42,291 nt of DNA from positions 1-42,291 of the forward strand of contig JAJDDX010000154.1 in assembly GCA_029260055.1 (NCBI GenBank), written 5' to 3'. Shown here piece after piece: positions 1 to 8,519 of this stretch. The DNA is from Phycisphaerae bacterium. GTDB taxonomy: Bacteria > Planctomycetota > Phycisphaerae > UBA1845. A model generated the notes under the pieces. The model made no database searches and was not told where the DNA came from. It saw nothing but the letters and a program-made list of their open reading frames with translations. Within the stretch, counting starts at the first letter, position 1; the number at the start of each line of letters is the position of its first letter. The position numbers and the translations under genes are program-made.

Positions 1-54
1 GGATTCCGCTCCCACCGCCGAGGGTCCGTTCCGATGTGCGTTGCCGGGCCCGTG

Positions 55-1086
55 CTAGCGAATCAGTTCTTGTACGTTGGGATCAGTGGTGGGATAGCCG
101 GGTACGAGTTGGGCGTCATCGTCGGAAAGCGGCGCTTCGACTCCGGTGTAGTTGCGTATGTCGCCGGCCATCCAGACGTTATCCCGCGCCGTGCCGTACA
201 CCGGAGATGTCATCCAGCCGGCACTTCCATCCAGCGTCAGCACGGTCTGGCCGCGACCGCCGTGGGCGAGCGAGTTGGCGACGGTCGGATCGACCGACGC
301 GTCAAAGCGGCCGTTCCTGAAAAGCGGGTTCCGGTCGCCGAGGTAGGCGATGGCCTTTCCCGGCCTGACGTTCGGCTTCGAACCGGACAGGTTGAGCGAA
401 TCGTAGCTGTTGTGTCTCGATGTCTTGAAGTCGTTGTATCCGGCGAGTTGGGCGGGGGTGAGGGGGGTCGCGTCTGCGTCAGCGGGGCATACGAAGTGCT
501 CCGGTTTCGGGCCGTACTCCAGCTTGACGAGTAGATACGGGTGGCGGCTGTTCGACGCATATTGGCGTTTCGAGGCACCCGTAGGAAGCCACGACGCTGT
601 GGCGATCTCGCCGGCGAAAGGTAGTGCCCCCGCGTTCTGTTCCTGGTACATCCGCGCGCCGTCGAAGATGGATGCGAGATTCCTGGCACAGGCCGCCCGT
701 TGGGAACGGTCGCGTACTTCGGCCAAGCCGGGCACCAAGACACTGATGAGAAGGCCGATGCAAGCGGCGACGGCCAAGACTTCGCGGAGAGGTAAGCGGA
801 AAGACCGGCCGGCGTAGGAGTGGTCCGCCGTGACGAGGTCCAGGTTCGGCGTGCCGGGTGCGTGCTGGGCGATACGGTCCAGTGCCCGGTCGACGAGATC
901 ATCCGGTATGGGCGGGACGGTCCAGTGGTCCAGTGGGCCTAGCGCTTTGCCCAGGCGATCAGCCTTGGCTGCGACTTCGCCGTCACGCTCGAGCTGAGCT
1001 TCGAGCCACAGCCGGTCCTCGTCGCTGATGCAGCCGAGGTGCAGGTCCAGAAGCAGTTCTTCCAGACGGTCCCTGCGATCATCCAT
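55..1086 (-). CDS. Membrane anti-sigma-factor-like protein with a pseudopilin-type outer domain
   Basis: 343 aa, directly downstream of the ECF sigma gene on the same strand (58-nt gap), the usual sigma/anti-sigma arrangement. Residues 1-75 form a charged helical cytoplasmic part resembling an anti-sigma domain (SDEDRLWLEAQLERD), but the zinc HxxxCxxC motif is absent. One membrane helix spans about 102-121. The part after it resembles planctomycete pseudopilin heads: RAACARNLASI (130-140), MYQEQNAG (146-153), FVCPAD (198-203) and a late TVLTLDGSAGW (281-291). The helix carries Glu102 and Pro119 as in prepilins, but the residues before Glu102 (LPLR) lack the Gly-Phe peptidase site. Inferred role: holds the sigma factor at the membrane and senses an envelope signal. 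The anti-sigma function rests mainly on context. Confidence 0.8.
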   Translation of the reverse strand: MDDRRDRLEELLLDLHLGCISDEDRLWLEAQLERDGEVAAKADRLGKALGPLDHWTVPPIPDDLVDRALDRIAQHAPGTPNLDLVTADHSYAGRSFRLPLREVLAVAACIGLLISVLVPGLAEVRDRSQRAACARNLASIFDGARMYQEQNAGALPFAGEIATASWLPTGASKRQYASNSRHPYLLVKLEYGPKPEHFVCPADADATPLTPAQLAGYNDFKTSRHNSYDSLNLSGSKPNVRPGKAIAYLGDRNPLFRNGRFDASVDPTVANSLAHGGRGQTVLTLDGSAGWMTSPVYGTARDNVWMAGDIRNYTGVEAPLSDDDAQLVPGYPTTDPNVQELIR

Positions 1087-1144
1087 CCGCCAGCTCCCAT
1101 GCCCCGGCGCCCGGCCACGTGTGTGCCCGGCTGCCTGTTCTCTA

Positions 1145-1759
1145 CTACGGCTCCGTTTCGCCGCGTGTGCTCTGCTGCGTCGCTTCCTCGTATTGGCCGG
1201 CGAACTGTGCGACGGCCGCGTGCAACCGACTCTTCACCGTGCCCAACGGGATATCGAGTACTTCGGCGATCTCGCGATAAGGGAAGCGATGATAGTAGGC
1301 GAGGACGAGTACCTCGCGAAGTTTCTGGGGCAGCGTGTCGACCACATCCTTGACGACCTGCCGCTTCTCATCAGAAGCCAAGTGGACATCGCCGGGCTCG
1401 GTGTCGGCGGCAAAGAGGTCGATAAAGCGCTGGCTTGCATCGCTTTGGCCGTCGATGTACGCGTCAATCGGTACTTCACGCTTGCGGGTCCGACGACGGA
1501 TCTGGTCCCTGGCTTTGTTCGCCGCGATGGTGAACAGCCACGGCTTGAGGCGCCGCTTCGGATCGAACTTGGCGGCCGATGAGTGAAGCTGGAGGAGGGT
1601 TTCCTGCACTACATCCTCCGCGGCGACCGAATGGCCCGTGAACCGCAACGCGAACTGAAACAGGTCGCGCGCGTACCGTCGGACGAGCAACTCGAAGCTC
1701 GCGGCGTCGCCGCCCACGTATTCCGCGAGCAGTTGTTCGTCCGTTGGCGCGTTCACCAC
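1145..1759 (-). CDS. ECF-family RNA polymerase sigma factor (sigma-70 family, RpoE-like)
   Basis: 204 aa, the normal ECF length. Region 2 lies at about residues 20-90 (ARDLFQFALRF, then DVVQETLLQLH at 49-59 and KPWLFTIAANKARDQIRRR at 72-90). Region 4 lies at about 135-186 (LPQKLREVLVLAYYHRFPYREIAEVLDIPLGTVKSRLH), a clear helix-turn-helix for -35 recognition. Sigma region 1 and an extracytoplasmic SnoaL-type extension are absent. The start is one of two consecutive GTG codons (1759 or 1756). A GATACT box 5-8 nt upstream (1770-1765 on the minus strand) could make the transcript leaderless. The anti-sigma-like gene follows after 58 nt, so the pair is probably one operon. The target regulon cannot be told from this window. 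Confidence 0.95.
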   Translation of the reverse strand: MVNAPTDEQLLAEYVGGDAASFELLVRRYARDLFQFALRFTGHSVAAEDVVQETLLQLHSSAAKFDPKRRLKPWLFTIAANKARDQIRRRTRKREVPIDAYIDGQSDASQRFIDLFAADTEPGDVHLASDEKRQVVKDVVDTLPQKLREVLVLAYYHRFPYREIAEVLDIPLGTVKSRLHAAVAQFAGQYEEATQQSTRGETEP

Positions 1760-1984
1760 GTCATAGTATCCTTACGCCTGCCCAGGCGGCCGGGTTCGGC
1801 ATCCTCGCGGATTTTGACTCCCACGCGTCAGGGCGAGGTTTATCGGGTACCCGCGAAACCGGCCCGATCCGCCACAACCACGGATGGGACCGAGGGTTAG
1901 GAAGCCGTCATCGTTCGATTTCTGGTCGACATCATAGCCTGGCGCCGCCCAATCGAACACCTCCCGGCAGGGTATCGCCGCGCC

Positions 1985-2560
1985 GTGGTCGCCTCCGTGG
2001 GAGGTCCGATCATCGGGGGGCTGGTCATTTTGGCCGTGGTCACTTTTGCGGGCGTCGGAGGCGGGGCGGACCGGCACGGAGCCAACGCGATCCGGCTCGA
2101 CTCGCCGAGCGTGGTGATCCTGAAATCCAAGCACGTGCTCCATCTGTTCGATGGTGACACGCTCATCCGGTCCTATCCGATCGATCTGGGGACGTTCCCC
2201 GAGGGGCAGAAGCGTCGGGCCGGGGACGGCAAGACGCCCGAGGGCATCTTCCACGCGACGGCCCTGAACCCTGGCAGCCAGTACCACCGCTTCATCGGAA
2301 TCGACTACCCGGACAGCTCGGCCGTCACTCGCGGCCTCGCCACCGGCTTGATCTCGCCCGGCCAGGCCGCCGACATCCGCCATGCCTTGCGGAACGAACG
2401 ATGTCCGGATTGGGCCACAGCGCTCGGCGGCGGCATAGGCATCCACGGAAGTCGCCAGGGCTACGACTGGACAGCCGGCTGCATCGCGATGGCGGATCGC
2501 CACGTCGAAGAGCTGTTCGCCGTCCTGCGTCCGGGCGACCCGATCGAGATCCTGCCTTAG
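1985..2560 (+). CDS. L,D-transpeptidase (YkuD/ErfK family), membrane-anchored
   Basis: 191 aa from a GTG start. The YkuD catalytic signature is clear near the C-terminus: GGGIGIHGSRQGYDWTAGC with His154 and nucleophile Cys166. Earlier family features include the VLHLFDGDTLIRSYPIDLG strand (51-69) and GDGKTPEGIF (80-89). Such enzymes make 3-3 peptidoglycan cross-links or attach proteins to peptidoglycan outside the membrane. A hydrophobic segment at residues 8-24 is a signal anchor. The reading frame stays open upstream to a TAG at 1898 and reads plausibly as protein (RFLVDIIAWRRPIEHLPAG), but has no ATG, GTG or TTG there. The true start is therefore uncertain: GTG 1985, or a rare codon such as CTG 1922. 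Confidence 0.9.
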   Translation: MVASVGGPIIGGLVILAVVTFAGVGGGADRHGANAIRLDSPSVVILKSKHVLHLFDGDTLIRSYPIDLGTFPEGQKRRAGDGKTPEGIFHATALNPGSQYHRFIGIDYPDSSAVTRGLATGLISPGQAADIRHALRNERCPDWATALGGGIGIHGSRQGYDWTAGCIAMADRHVEELFAVLRPGDPIEILP

Positions 2561-2569
2561 GCGGCGCAG

Positions 2570-2597
2570 CGATTGCGCTAGGATCGGCTTTTTCCGC
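2570..2597 (+). terminator. Weak candidate terminator after the L,D-transpeptidase
   Basis: Ten bases after the stop at 2560, AGCGAT can pair with ATCGGCT (one bulge) and a run of five T follows. The stem is short and imperfect, and a second T-rich stretch lies near 2608. It sits between convergent genes, where a terminator is expected, but the structure alone is weak. Confidence 0.25.
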
Positions 2598-2664
2598 GCG
2601 TGCCCATTTTTCTTTCGATTTGTCGTTTCCGACGCCGCGAACGAAGGGTCGGTGGGCCTGGCTA

Positions 2665-2898
2665 CTAAGCGCCGGCGTCGCTCTGGTCGGACGTTTGGGT
2701 CTCGACTTCGATGGTAGCGAAGACGCCGTCCAGGATGCCGTTGAGGATCGCGGACATTCCGGTTTCGATCGCCGGAAGCGCCGCCTCTCTGAACTGCGTG
2801 CCCTCAATGGGAATGCAGCCACCCTGTGCGAAGAAGGCCAGACCCAACAGGCAGACGGATAGGCTGCGTCTCTTCGACTTGGAAGTACCTTGATACAT
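2665..2898 (-). CDS. Small putative lipoprotein of unknown function
   Basis: 77 aa. A basic N-terminus (KSKRR) precedes a hydrophobic stretch ending in a lipobox-like FFAQGGC with Cys at residue 28, so signal peptidase II processing and lipidation are likely. The mature part is short and mildly acidic (ETGMSAILNGILDGVFATIEVETQ). A good Shine-Dalgarno (AGGAG) lies 8-9 nt before the ATG. It is downstream of the TauE-like gene on the same strand (121-nt gap). Small Cys-lipidated proteins with this GGC motif and a helical tail recur in planctomycetes; no function is recognised. The ribosome site and lipobox argue for a real gene despite its size. Confidence 0.65.
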   Translation of the reverse strand: MYQGTSKSKRRSLSVCLLGLAFFAQGGCIPIEGTQFREAALPAIETGMSAILNGILDGVFATIEVETQTSDQSDAGA

Positions 2899-3019
2899 TG
2901 CGTCACTCCTGCTGCGGGTCGCCTTCGTCCGGGTCGCGTGACTACTGTAGCGCGGCCACGTATGTCTACTCGGCGCGTATCGGCGAGGGTTCGGGAAGAA
3001 GTTGAGCGACGCGGGGGCG

Positions 3020-4006
3020 TTAGACGGCCACGAGGAAGGCTGTTCGAGGCGACTGCGCAGGAACTGCGCCCAATGCGCTCATTGTGGCTGCTGCGGGTGG
3101 GTTGCGTCTTGGGCGATCGGCAGCCGCTCGGGTGGTCAGGCGAACCGCCACGACGACCATCAGGACCAGGAAGGCCGTCTTGACGATACGTACGGGAAGT
3201 CGATGCGTCAGTTGGCTCCCGATCAGGCTCCCGATCACCGCGGTAGGGATCAGGATCGCAGCGAGGCGGAAGGAGTCGAGGCTGTAGTCCGTGTCTACAA
3301 GGTAGGCGTAGTTCTTCAGGGCTGCACCGAGCAATCCGGTCGCGATGATGATCGTGGCTGAATTGGCGATCGCGATGCGGATTGGGATGCCCAGGAATCT
3401 TCGCTGTAGCGGCACAGCCAACACGCCGCCGCCGACGCCCAGCAGTCCCGCGATCAGTCCCGTGGGTATCGCAACCGCCGCGGCTGACGCCCACCCGACG
3501 GGCCGTTCGCGTTCCGCGTTTTCGTTGAGCGACTCCGAGCTTTCGAGCGCACCGTTGGCGGCTCGCTTCCGGGCGATCCGGTAGAGTTCGGATGCCGTGA
3601 CGAAAAGGAGGAACAGGCCGAACATGAATCGCAGGTAGGCCTCGCCGGCGCCGGCAAAGAGCGGCAACTCGCTGAGAAGCACTCCGCCCACGACGGATAG
3701 CGCCGCCAGCGGCAGCAGCCGCCACACGGTACGCCGGTCGATAGCACCGGCCTTGCGGTGGTGGTAGACCGCGGGCACAGCTACGAATACGTTGACGATC
3801 ATCGCCGTGGCCTGAAAGAGATGCTGATTCGGGGGAAGCAGCTCGGCCATACCGGGAATCATGATGAGGCTTCCGCCGATTCCCAGCAGTCCGCCCAGCA
3901 CACCGGCGGCGAGACCGATCAACATCAGAAGCAGCGTTTCCAAGTCGCCATCCGTATGAGTGGGCGTGGGTCGTAATCCTCGGCCGTCCAGCCTAGGCAG
4001 CGGCAT
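3020..4006 (-). CDS. TauE/SafE-family sulfite/anion exporter, membrane permease
   Basis: About 328 aa from ATG 4006. Two repeats typical of the family are visible: the first begins LLMLIGLAAGVLGGLLGIGGSL, the second IPTGLIAGLLGVGGGVLAVP; both carry the GLLG(I/V)GGG signature. About eight membrane helices are predictable, with a hydrophilic cytoplasmic loop (residues ~150-170) between the halves. The family exports sulfite, sulfoacetate or related organic anions; the substrate cannot be told here. The first helix begins about 22 residues after ATG 4006, so the in-frame TTG at 3943 is an equally plausible start. The gene lies 43 nt downstream of queA on the same strand. The C-terminal 40 residues are Ala/Pro/Arg-rich and not membrane-spanning. 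Confidence 0.88.
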   Translation of the reverse strand: MPLPRLDGRGLRPTPTHTDGDLETLLLMLIGLAAGVLGGLLGIGGSLIMIPGMAELLPPNQHLFQATAMIVNVFVAVPAVYHHRKAGAIDRRTVWRLLPLAALSVVGGVLLSELPLFAGAGEAYLRFMFGLFLLFVTASELYRIARKRAANGALESSESLNENAERERPVGWASAAAVAIPTGLIAGLLGVGGGVLAVPLQRRFLGIPIRIAIANSATIIIATGLLGAALKNYAYLVDTDYSLDSFRLAAILIPTAVIGSLIGSQLTHRLPVRIVKTAFLVLMVVVAVRLTTRAAADRPRRNPPAAATMSALGAVPAQSPRTAFLVAV

Positions 4007-4048
4007 CGATTGTGGCAACCGAGCGGGATCGTCGTGGGGATCAGAAGT

Positions 4049-5149
4049 CTACTGGATCAGCATTGCGTCGCCGTAGCTGTAGAAGCGATAGGCGTTTTCG
4101 ACGGCGTGTGCGTAGGCCTTGCGAACGCGGTCTACTCCCGCGAAGGCCATGACCAGCGCGATGAGCGTGCTGCCCGGCAGGTGGAAGTTCGTGAGCAGGG
4201 CGTCGACCGCGCGGAACCGGTAGGGAGGATAGATGAAGGCATGGGTCACGCCGGATGAGGTTTCTACGATGCGATTGTCGCCTGCCTCGGCTGCCGCCGA
4301 CTCGAGCACGCGTACGCTCGTGGTTCCGACAGCCACGATGCGTCCGCCGCCGGCGCGGCAGTGTCTGATCGCCTCCGCGGTGCTGCCGGGCATCACGTAC
4401 CGCTCTCCGTGCATGTCGTGTTGCGACAGGTCATCGACCTTGATTGGTTTGAACGTGCCGACCCCCACGTGGAGCGTAACCCAAGCCGTGTTAATGTCGC
4501 GGTCACGCAGTGCGCCCAGCAGTGCGTCCGTCAGGTGCAGGCCGGCTGTCGGGGCCGCGATGGCGCCCGGCGTCTTGGCGTACACGGTTTGATACCGGGA
4601 CTGGTCGTCAACGTCCGCGGGCGTCTGCTTGCGTTTTCGGGCGATATAGGGCGGCAGCGGCGGCTCGCCGATCTTGTCGAGTATGTCCTCCGCCTGTCCG
4701 GGCGGCTCCACGGCGACGCGCCACTGGCCATCGCCGTAGCGCTCCGTCAGTTCGAGCGTGACGGTCTCGTCGCTTGGGCTGATGGCACGCAACTTCTCGC
4801 CGACTCGAATTCGCCCCGATCCCTCGAGCATGACACGCCAGGTCCCGTCGGATTCCTCTTCAATGAACAGCCCGGGCACCTTGCCTCCGGTGGCACGCTG
4901 GGTGGTGAACTTGGCGGGGATGACCTTGGTGTCGTTCAGGACGAGCAAGTCGCCGGGTCTGAGCAACTCCGTCAGGTCGGGAATGTGTCGATCGCCTACT
5001 CCGCCGGTCTTTCGGTAAAGCGTGAGGAGTCGAGCGTCTTCCCGCCGCGCAGGAGGCTTCTCTGCGATCAAGGCCTCCGGCAGCTCGTAGGCAAGCTCGC
5101 TCAGCAAGAACGAAGGCCGTGGCGGGATGTCCCGGTTGTGAGCGGTCAT
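4049..5149 (-). CDS. queA: S-adenosylmethionine:tRNA ribosyltransferase-isomerase (QueA)
   Basis: 366 aa, close to the usual length (about 340-360). The protein follows QueA end to end: SELAYELPEALIAEKP near the N-terminus, GDLLVLNDTKVIPAKF, LPPYIARKR, YQTVYAKTPGAIAAPTAGLH, VTLHVGVGTFKPI, RIVAVGTTSVRVLESA, HAFIYPPYRFRAVDALLTNFHLPGSTL and a final YRFYSYGDAMLI. It transfers and rearranges the ribose of SAM onto preQ1 at tRNA position 34, giving epoxyqueuosine, in the cytoplasm. ATG 5149 is preceded on its strand by TTGACG and, 17 nt later, CATATC, which ends 8 nt before the ATG. Other queuosine genes (tgt, queG) are not in the window. An exporter gene follows on the same strand. Confidence 0.97.
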   Translation of the reverse strand: MTAHNRDIPPRPSFLLSELAYELPEALIAEKPPARREDARLLTLYRKTGGVGDRHIPDLTELLRPGDLLVLNDTKVIPAKFTTQRATGGKVPGLFIEEESDGTWRVMLEGSGRIRVGEKLRAISPSDETVTLELTERYGDGQWRVAVEPPGQAEDILDKIGEPPLPPYIARKRKQTPADVDDQSRYQTVYAKTPGAIAAPTAGLHLTDALLGALRDRDINTAWVTLHVGVGTFKPIKVDDLSQHDMHGERYVMPGSTAEAIRHCRAGGGRIVAVGTTSVRVLESAAAEAGDNRIVETSSGVTHAFIYPPYRFRAVDALLTNFHLPGSTLIALVMAFAGVDRVRKAYAHAVENAYRFYSYGDAMLIQ

Positions 5150-5334
5150 GGCAAGGAGATATGGCTCGGATGGGTGCTCTCGTCAAGCCGCGACAGACCT
5201 GCGCTTCGTGTCGATGGCCGCGGTACGCCCTTTTCGATACCATCGGGGCGACGGACGCATCAAGCGTAGCGCTCGAGATCTTGGCGGCCGACGCTTGGCA
5301 CTGTGCCCTCGGCCTCCTCCGCGAGAGAACCACG

Positions 5335-6351
5335 ATGGGCGAAGCGGACAGTCAGGGACCGGCTTCCTCGGTACCCACCGACGGCGCCTCAGCCGCGGGC
5401 TCGCGTGGGGTGCGATCGGCGGGCGCGCGCAAGCGTCGCCGTCGAATCCTCATCACTCTTCTATTCGTGCTGCTCGCTGCGCCATGGGCGTATTACTACG
5501 CCTTTACCAACTGCCCGATGCACGGACGCGATTGGCTCGCCGAGCGGATCGACCCGGCGATTGTGTCCGGCTTGGACTACCTCTACGAGGCCGGCACCTT
5601 CGGGAAGCACGTGAGCGAAGGCGGCGAAGCGCCGGTTCATCACTACTTCCTCGAGCAAGTTCTGGAGCGTCAGGATCACTCGGGTCTGCGCAGCCACATG
5701 GCTCACGCCCGGCGGATCAACACCGACCATTGGGAATGGCAAATGCTCACGGGCATTCCCGGTTGGCGGGATGTCGAGCTGTCGTCGTTCGAGATCAAAC
5801 GAATCAAGGACGCCGTGGCGAATAGCTCCACGAACCCGCATTCCGTGTGGGTGGCTCACGCGCTGCACCCGCGGTGGACTACCTTGCCGCCTCGCGAGCA
5901 AGAGCGGCTGTTTCACGACACCGGGAAACTCGAAACGAGTTACGACCTGACGCATGCCCTCCTTGCCTACGTCTGGCTGAAGAAGACCGCGCCAGTCACC
6001 GCCGAGTCGGTGGAAGCCGACAGGTTGATCGCCGAGGTCAGTGAGCGTCTGTACGGTATCCAAACGTGGGACGCGCGAACCAGCGACATCTACAACGAAC
6101 GCGTGGCGTTTTGGCTATACATGGAGGACGGGCCGCCGGTCCGTCGCAGGTGGATCGAGCGTATCGTGGCGAGTCAGAACGAAGACGGCGGATGGCCGTT
6201 CCATCCGTCACTGCGCCGCACGCTCGGCCAGTTGATCGGAGCGGATACGGGAGTCGCTGCCAGTAGTCCGCACGCCACGTTCCTTGCACTGTACGCACTC
6301 GCCGAGTATCGAGAGCTGCTGCGCTCGGGGCGAAGCGTCGCGCGCGACTGA
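5335..6351 (+). CDS. Membrane-anchored protein of unknown function, toroid-like helical domain
   Basis: About 338 aa from ATG 5335. Upstream codons in frame reach back to 5119 but overlap queA and look non-coding. Residues 1-38 are polar and end in a very basic stretch (RKRRRR), followed by one membrane helix (ILITLLFVLLAAPWAYYYAF), so the bulk is extracytoplasmic. That part is helical, with WHxxx-type aromatic pairs (DHWEWQMLTGIPGW) and, near the end, SQNEDGGWPFHPS, which matches the QxxDGxW repeat of alpha/alpha toroids (terpene cyclase and prenyltransferase-like folds). Only one such repeat is clear, so enzyme activity is not claimed. Next gene: a small membrane protein 61 nt downstream. 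Confidence 0.75.
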   Translation: MGEADSQGPASSVPTDGASAAGSRGVRSAGARKRRRRILITLLFVLLAAPWAYYYAFTNCPMHGRDWLAERIDPAIVSGLDYLYEAGTFGKHVSEGGEAPVHHYFLEQVLERQDHSGLRSHMAHARRINTDHWEWQMLTGIPGWRDVELSSFEIKRIKDAVANSSTNPHSVWVAHALHPRWTTLPPREQERLFHDTGKLETSYDLTHALLAYVWLKKTAPVTAESVEADRLIAEVSERLYGIQTWDARTSDIYNERVAFWLYMEDGPPVRRRWIERIVASQNEDGGWPFHPSLRRTLGQLIGADTGVAASSPHATFLALYALAEYRELLRSGRSVARD

Positions 6352-6412
6352 GTCTCCGGCGGCGATGCGCCGCGCGCAGTATGGTCGACGGCAAGCGGAA
6401 GGTCGGGATGTG

Positions 6413-7051
6413 ATGGGTACCATTCGGACGTGTAGCTCTTGGGTCACATCGAACCGTCGGCTCGACGAGCGCGTCGCCTTGTGGGGGGCCGCCGTCGCTG
6501 CACTCCTCGTGCCGACATCGCCGGCGTTCGGGCGGGACGCAGAGCGCCCCGACGTGACGATCACCGGAGGTGTTGACGAGACGGGCCACCATTACCAATG
6601 GACGGTCACCAATCTGTCGCGCTTACCGATCGTGCGCGTCGAGTTCCCGCACCACTTCGCGGACTTGTGCTTTGCGCCCGAGGGCTGGTCCGCCGACGAG
6701 ACGACGAACCTCATCAAAGAAGGAGGCAAGGGGACCTCGGGTGTGTGCGTGGGGACCGCGCCGAACCCGAGCGCGGGCATCGGCAGGAACGAGTCACGTG
6801 TGTTCAGCATGCGGATTGCGCCGTCCGGCGCCGATCCCGGCCGCGGCGACGCCACGGTCGTCTTTGCCGACGGCAGGCGTCATGTGGTTTCCGGGGTCGA
6901 GCTTCCATACCCCAGGGCCCTCGGGGACAGTTTCGTATCGTTGATCGGGCTCGGAGCGATCTTCGGCCTGTGGCTTGTCGTGCGCATGGTCCGGGGGCGG
7001 CGGCAAAACGCGCAGAGGCGACCCGCGTCCTCTTCGGGGCAGGAGAAGTGA
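6413..7051 (+). CDS. Exported protein with C-terminal membrane anchor, unknown function
   Basis: About 212 aa. ATG 6413 is chosen because GGAAGG lies 10 nt upstream (6397-6402) and a signal peptide follows (basic start, then LWGAAVAALLVPTSPAFGRD). The middle is beta-rich: VTITGGVDETGHHYQWTVTNLSRLPIVRVEFPHHF resembles an immunoglobulin-like or DUF11-like fold describing interactions of a tail with a matrix. Near the C-terminus lies one membrane helix (FVSLIGLGAIFGLWLVVRMV) followed by a basic tail. The protein would sit outside the inner membrane, anchored at its C-terminus. No family is recognised. It lies between two other membrane-anchored genes in the same direction. Confidence 0.72.
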   Translation: MGTIRTCSSWVTSNRRLDERVALWGAAVAALLVPTSPAFGRDAERPDVTITGGVDETGHHYQWTVTNLSRLPIVRVEFPHHFADLCFAPEGWSADETTNLIKEGGKGTSGVCVGTAPNPSAGIGRNESRVFSMRIAPSGADPGRGDATVVFADGRRHVVSGVELPYPRALGDSFVSLIGLGAIFGLWLVVRMVRGRRQNAQRRPASSSGQEK

Positions 7052-7164
7052 AGTCGCGGCGGGCTGCCGCTCAGGCTCTCGGTTCGGTGCACCGATATCC
7101 GAGAGGCTTGGCGATGCCGAGGGTACCCCACGCCCGATAAGTAGTCCGGTGACCCTGCGGTTCG

Positions 7165-8490
7165 ATGCACGCGGCTTCCATGCGAAATAGACGCACGCGC
7201 ATCTTCTTGGCTGTTCTGTTCGTCGTAGCCCTTGCGCTCCGCTTGGGTTTCTGCGCGCAAAAGACCGGGCTCGGCACGCCACTCGAGAGGGACTACCGCG
7301 AATACATCGCACTCGGGCAGCGCCTGCTGGCCTACGGTACGGTCGTGAGCCCGCTGATCCTGACGGAAACGGATCAGACCCCGTCCGCGCTTCTTCCTCC
7401 GGGTTACACGGCGCTCGTGGCGGTGACCTACGCGGTGCTCGGTATCGAGTCGTTTTCTTCCCACCTCGCGCTCCACATCGTCAACGCGCTGGCTACGTCG
7501 CTTTGCGTCTTGGTCGTGTTCCGTGCGACTCGGTTGATGGCCGGCGGCTGGGCACCGTGGATTGCCGCCGGGCTCGTGGCCGTGAACCCGACGCTACTGG
7601 GGTTCACGCATCTGATCTGGGAGACGAATCTCCTTGCCCTCGCGGTGGCGTTGACCATCTGGCTTGGGGCTTCTTTGGCGACGCGGCGCCCCTCGAGTGT
7701 CGGGTGGCTGGGCTTCGGCCTGTGGCTCGGGCTTCTCGCGATGCTGAATCCGGCGCTGACGGCCGCCTATCCGTTCCTGGTATTGTGGCCCGTGGTCAAG
7801 CAACACGGCTGGCGCCCGCCCGCCGTGGCACGCAGCGTCGGACTGACCGTGGTCGGCTGGGCCATCGCGGTTGCGCCGTGGACGGTTCGAAACTACGTCC
7901 ACTTCGGGGAACTGATCTACATTCGTGGCGGATTCATGGAGGAACTCTGGCTGGGGGTCTGCCCCGAGGCGGACACCAATCTCGGCACGGCATTCACGAG
8001 CCAGTTTCCGCTGCTCAACGAGGACGCCCAACGCCACGTGGCGGCGGTCGGCGAACGGGCGTACATCGAGGAGTGCGGCCGGCGCGCCACGGAGGCGATA
8101 GCGGCTGATCCGTGGCGATGGTGCCGTCTGGTTATGCGACGGACGGCCGACTATTGGCTCGGCACGCTGTTCAGCCTTGCGAGCGCGGATGGGCTGCCGA
8201 AGAACCTCCAGCGTCTGTTGCTGACGATGTTCATGTTCGGTGAGGTCTTCGTCATCGTCGTCTCGCTTGCAGTGCGCGGCCCGGTACGTGCTGAAATGCG
8301 TTGGCTCCTGGCCACCGTTTTGTCGTTTTCCATCGTTTTTTGCCTGACGCACGTCCAGGTTCGCTTTCGTGCGCCCATTGAGCCGATCATGGCCGTTTTG
8401 GTCGCCGTGCTCGCCTCGGGCGCCTACGCAGGCTGGCGAGAAGGTCGTGCGAGCCGATCGAGCCACCGTGCGCCGCGTCGCATGGTCTGA
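7165..8490 (+). CDS. GT39/PMT-like membrane glycosyltransferase
   Basis: 441 aa with about 9-11 membrane helices. Family hints: an early first helix (IFLAVLFVVALALRLGF), an acidic loop just after it (ERDYREY, residues 41-47, the position of the catalytic Asp/Glu in PMT/ArnT proteins), then SALLPPGYTALVAVTYAVLG (74-93), matching the PPGYPxF/L motif of this superfamily. Such enzymes use polyprenyl-phosphate sugars as donors and glycosylate lipids or proteins on the outer side of the membrane. Donor and acceptor are unknown here. The tail is basic (REGRASRSSHRAPRRM). A second in-frame ATG lies at 7180. The following gene, an LpxL-type acyltransferase, starts 29 nt later. Confidence 0.8.
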   Translation: MHAASMRNRRTRIFLAVLFVVALALRLGFCAQKTGLGTPLERDYREYIALGQRLLAYGTVVSPLILTETDQTPSALLPPGYTALVAVTYAVLGIESFSSHLALHIVNALATSLCVLVVFRATRLMAGGWAPWIAAGLVAVNPTLLGFTHLIWETNLLALAVALTIWLGASLATRRPSSVGWLGFGLWLGLLAMLNPALTAAYPFLVLWPVVKQHGWRPPAVARSVGLTVVGWAIAVAPWTVRNYVHFGELIYIRGGFMEELWLGVCPEADTNLGTAFTSQFPLLNEDAQRHVAAVGERAYIEECGRRATEAIAADPWRWCRLVMRRTADYWLGTLFSLASADGLPKNLQRLLLTMFMFGEVFVIVVSLAVRGPVRAEMRWLLATVLSFSIVFCLTHVQVRFRAPIEPIMAVLVAVLASGAYAGWREGRASRSSHRAPRRMV

Positions 8491-8519
8491 GCGTCGCGAT
8501 CAGGTTACCATGTGATGTT

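Noticed and set aside
2325-3725. 466-residue minus-strand open frame over the transpeptidase, lipoprotein and exporter genes
   Set aside because: Extremely Arg-rich and in a different frame from three better-supported genes.
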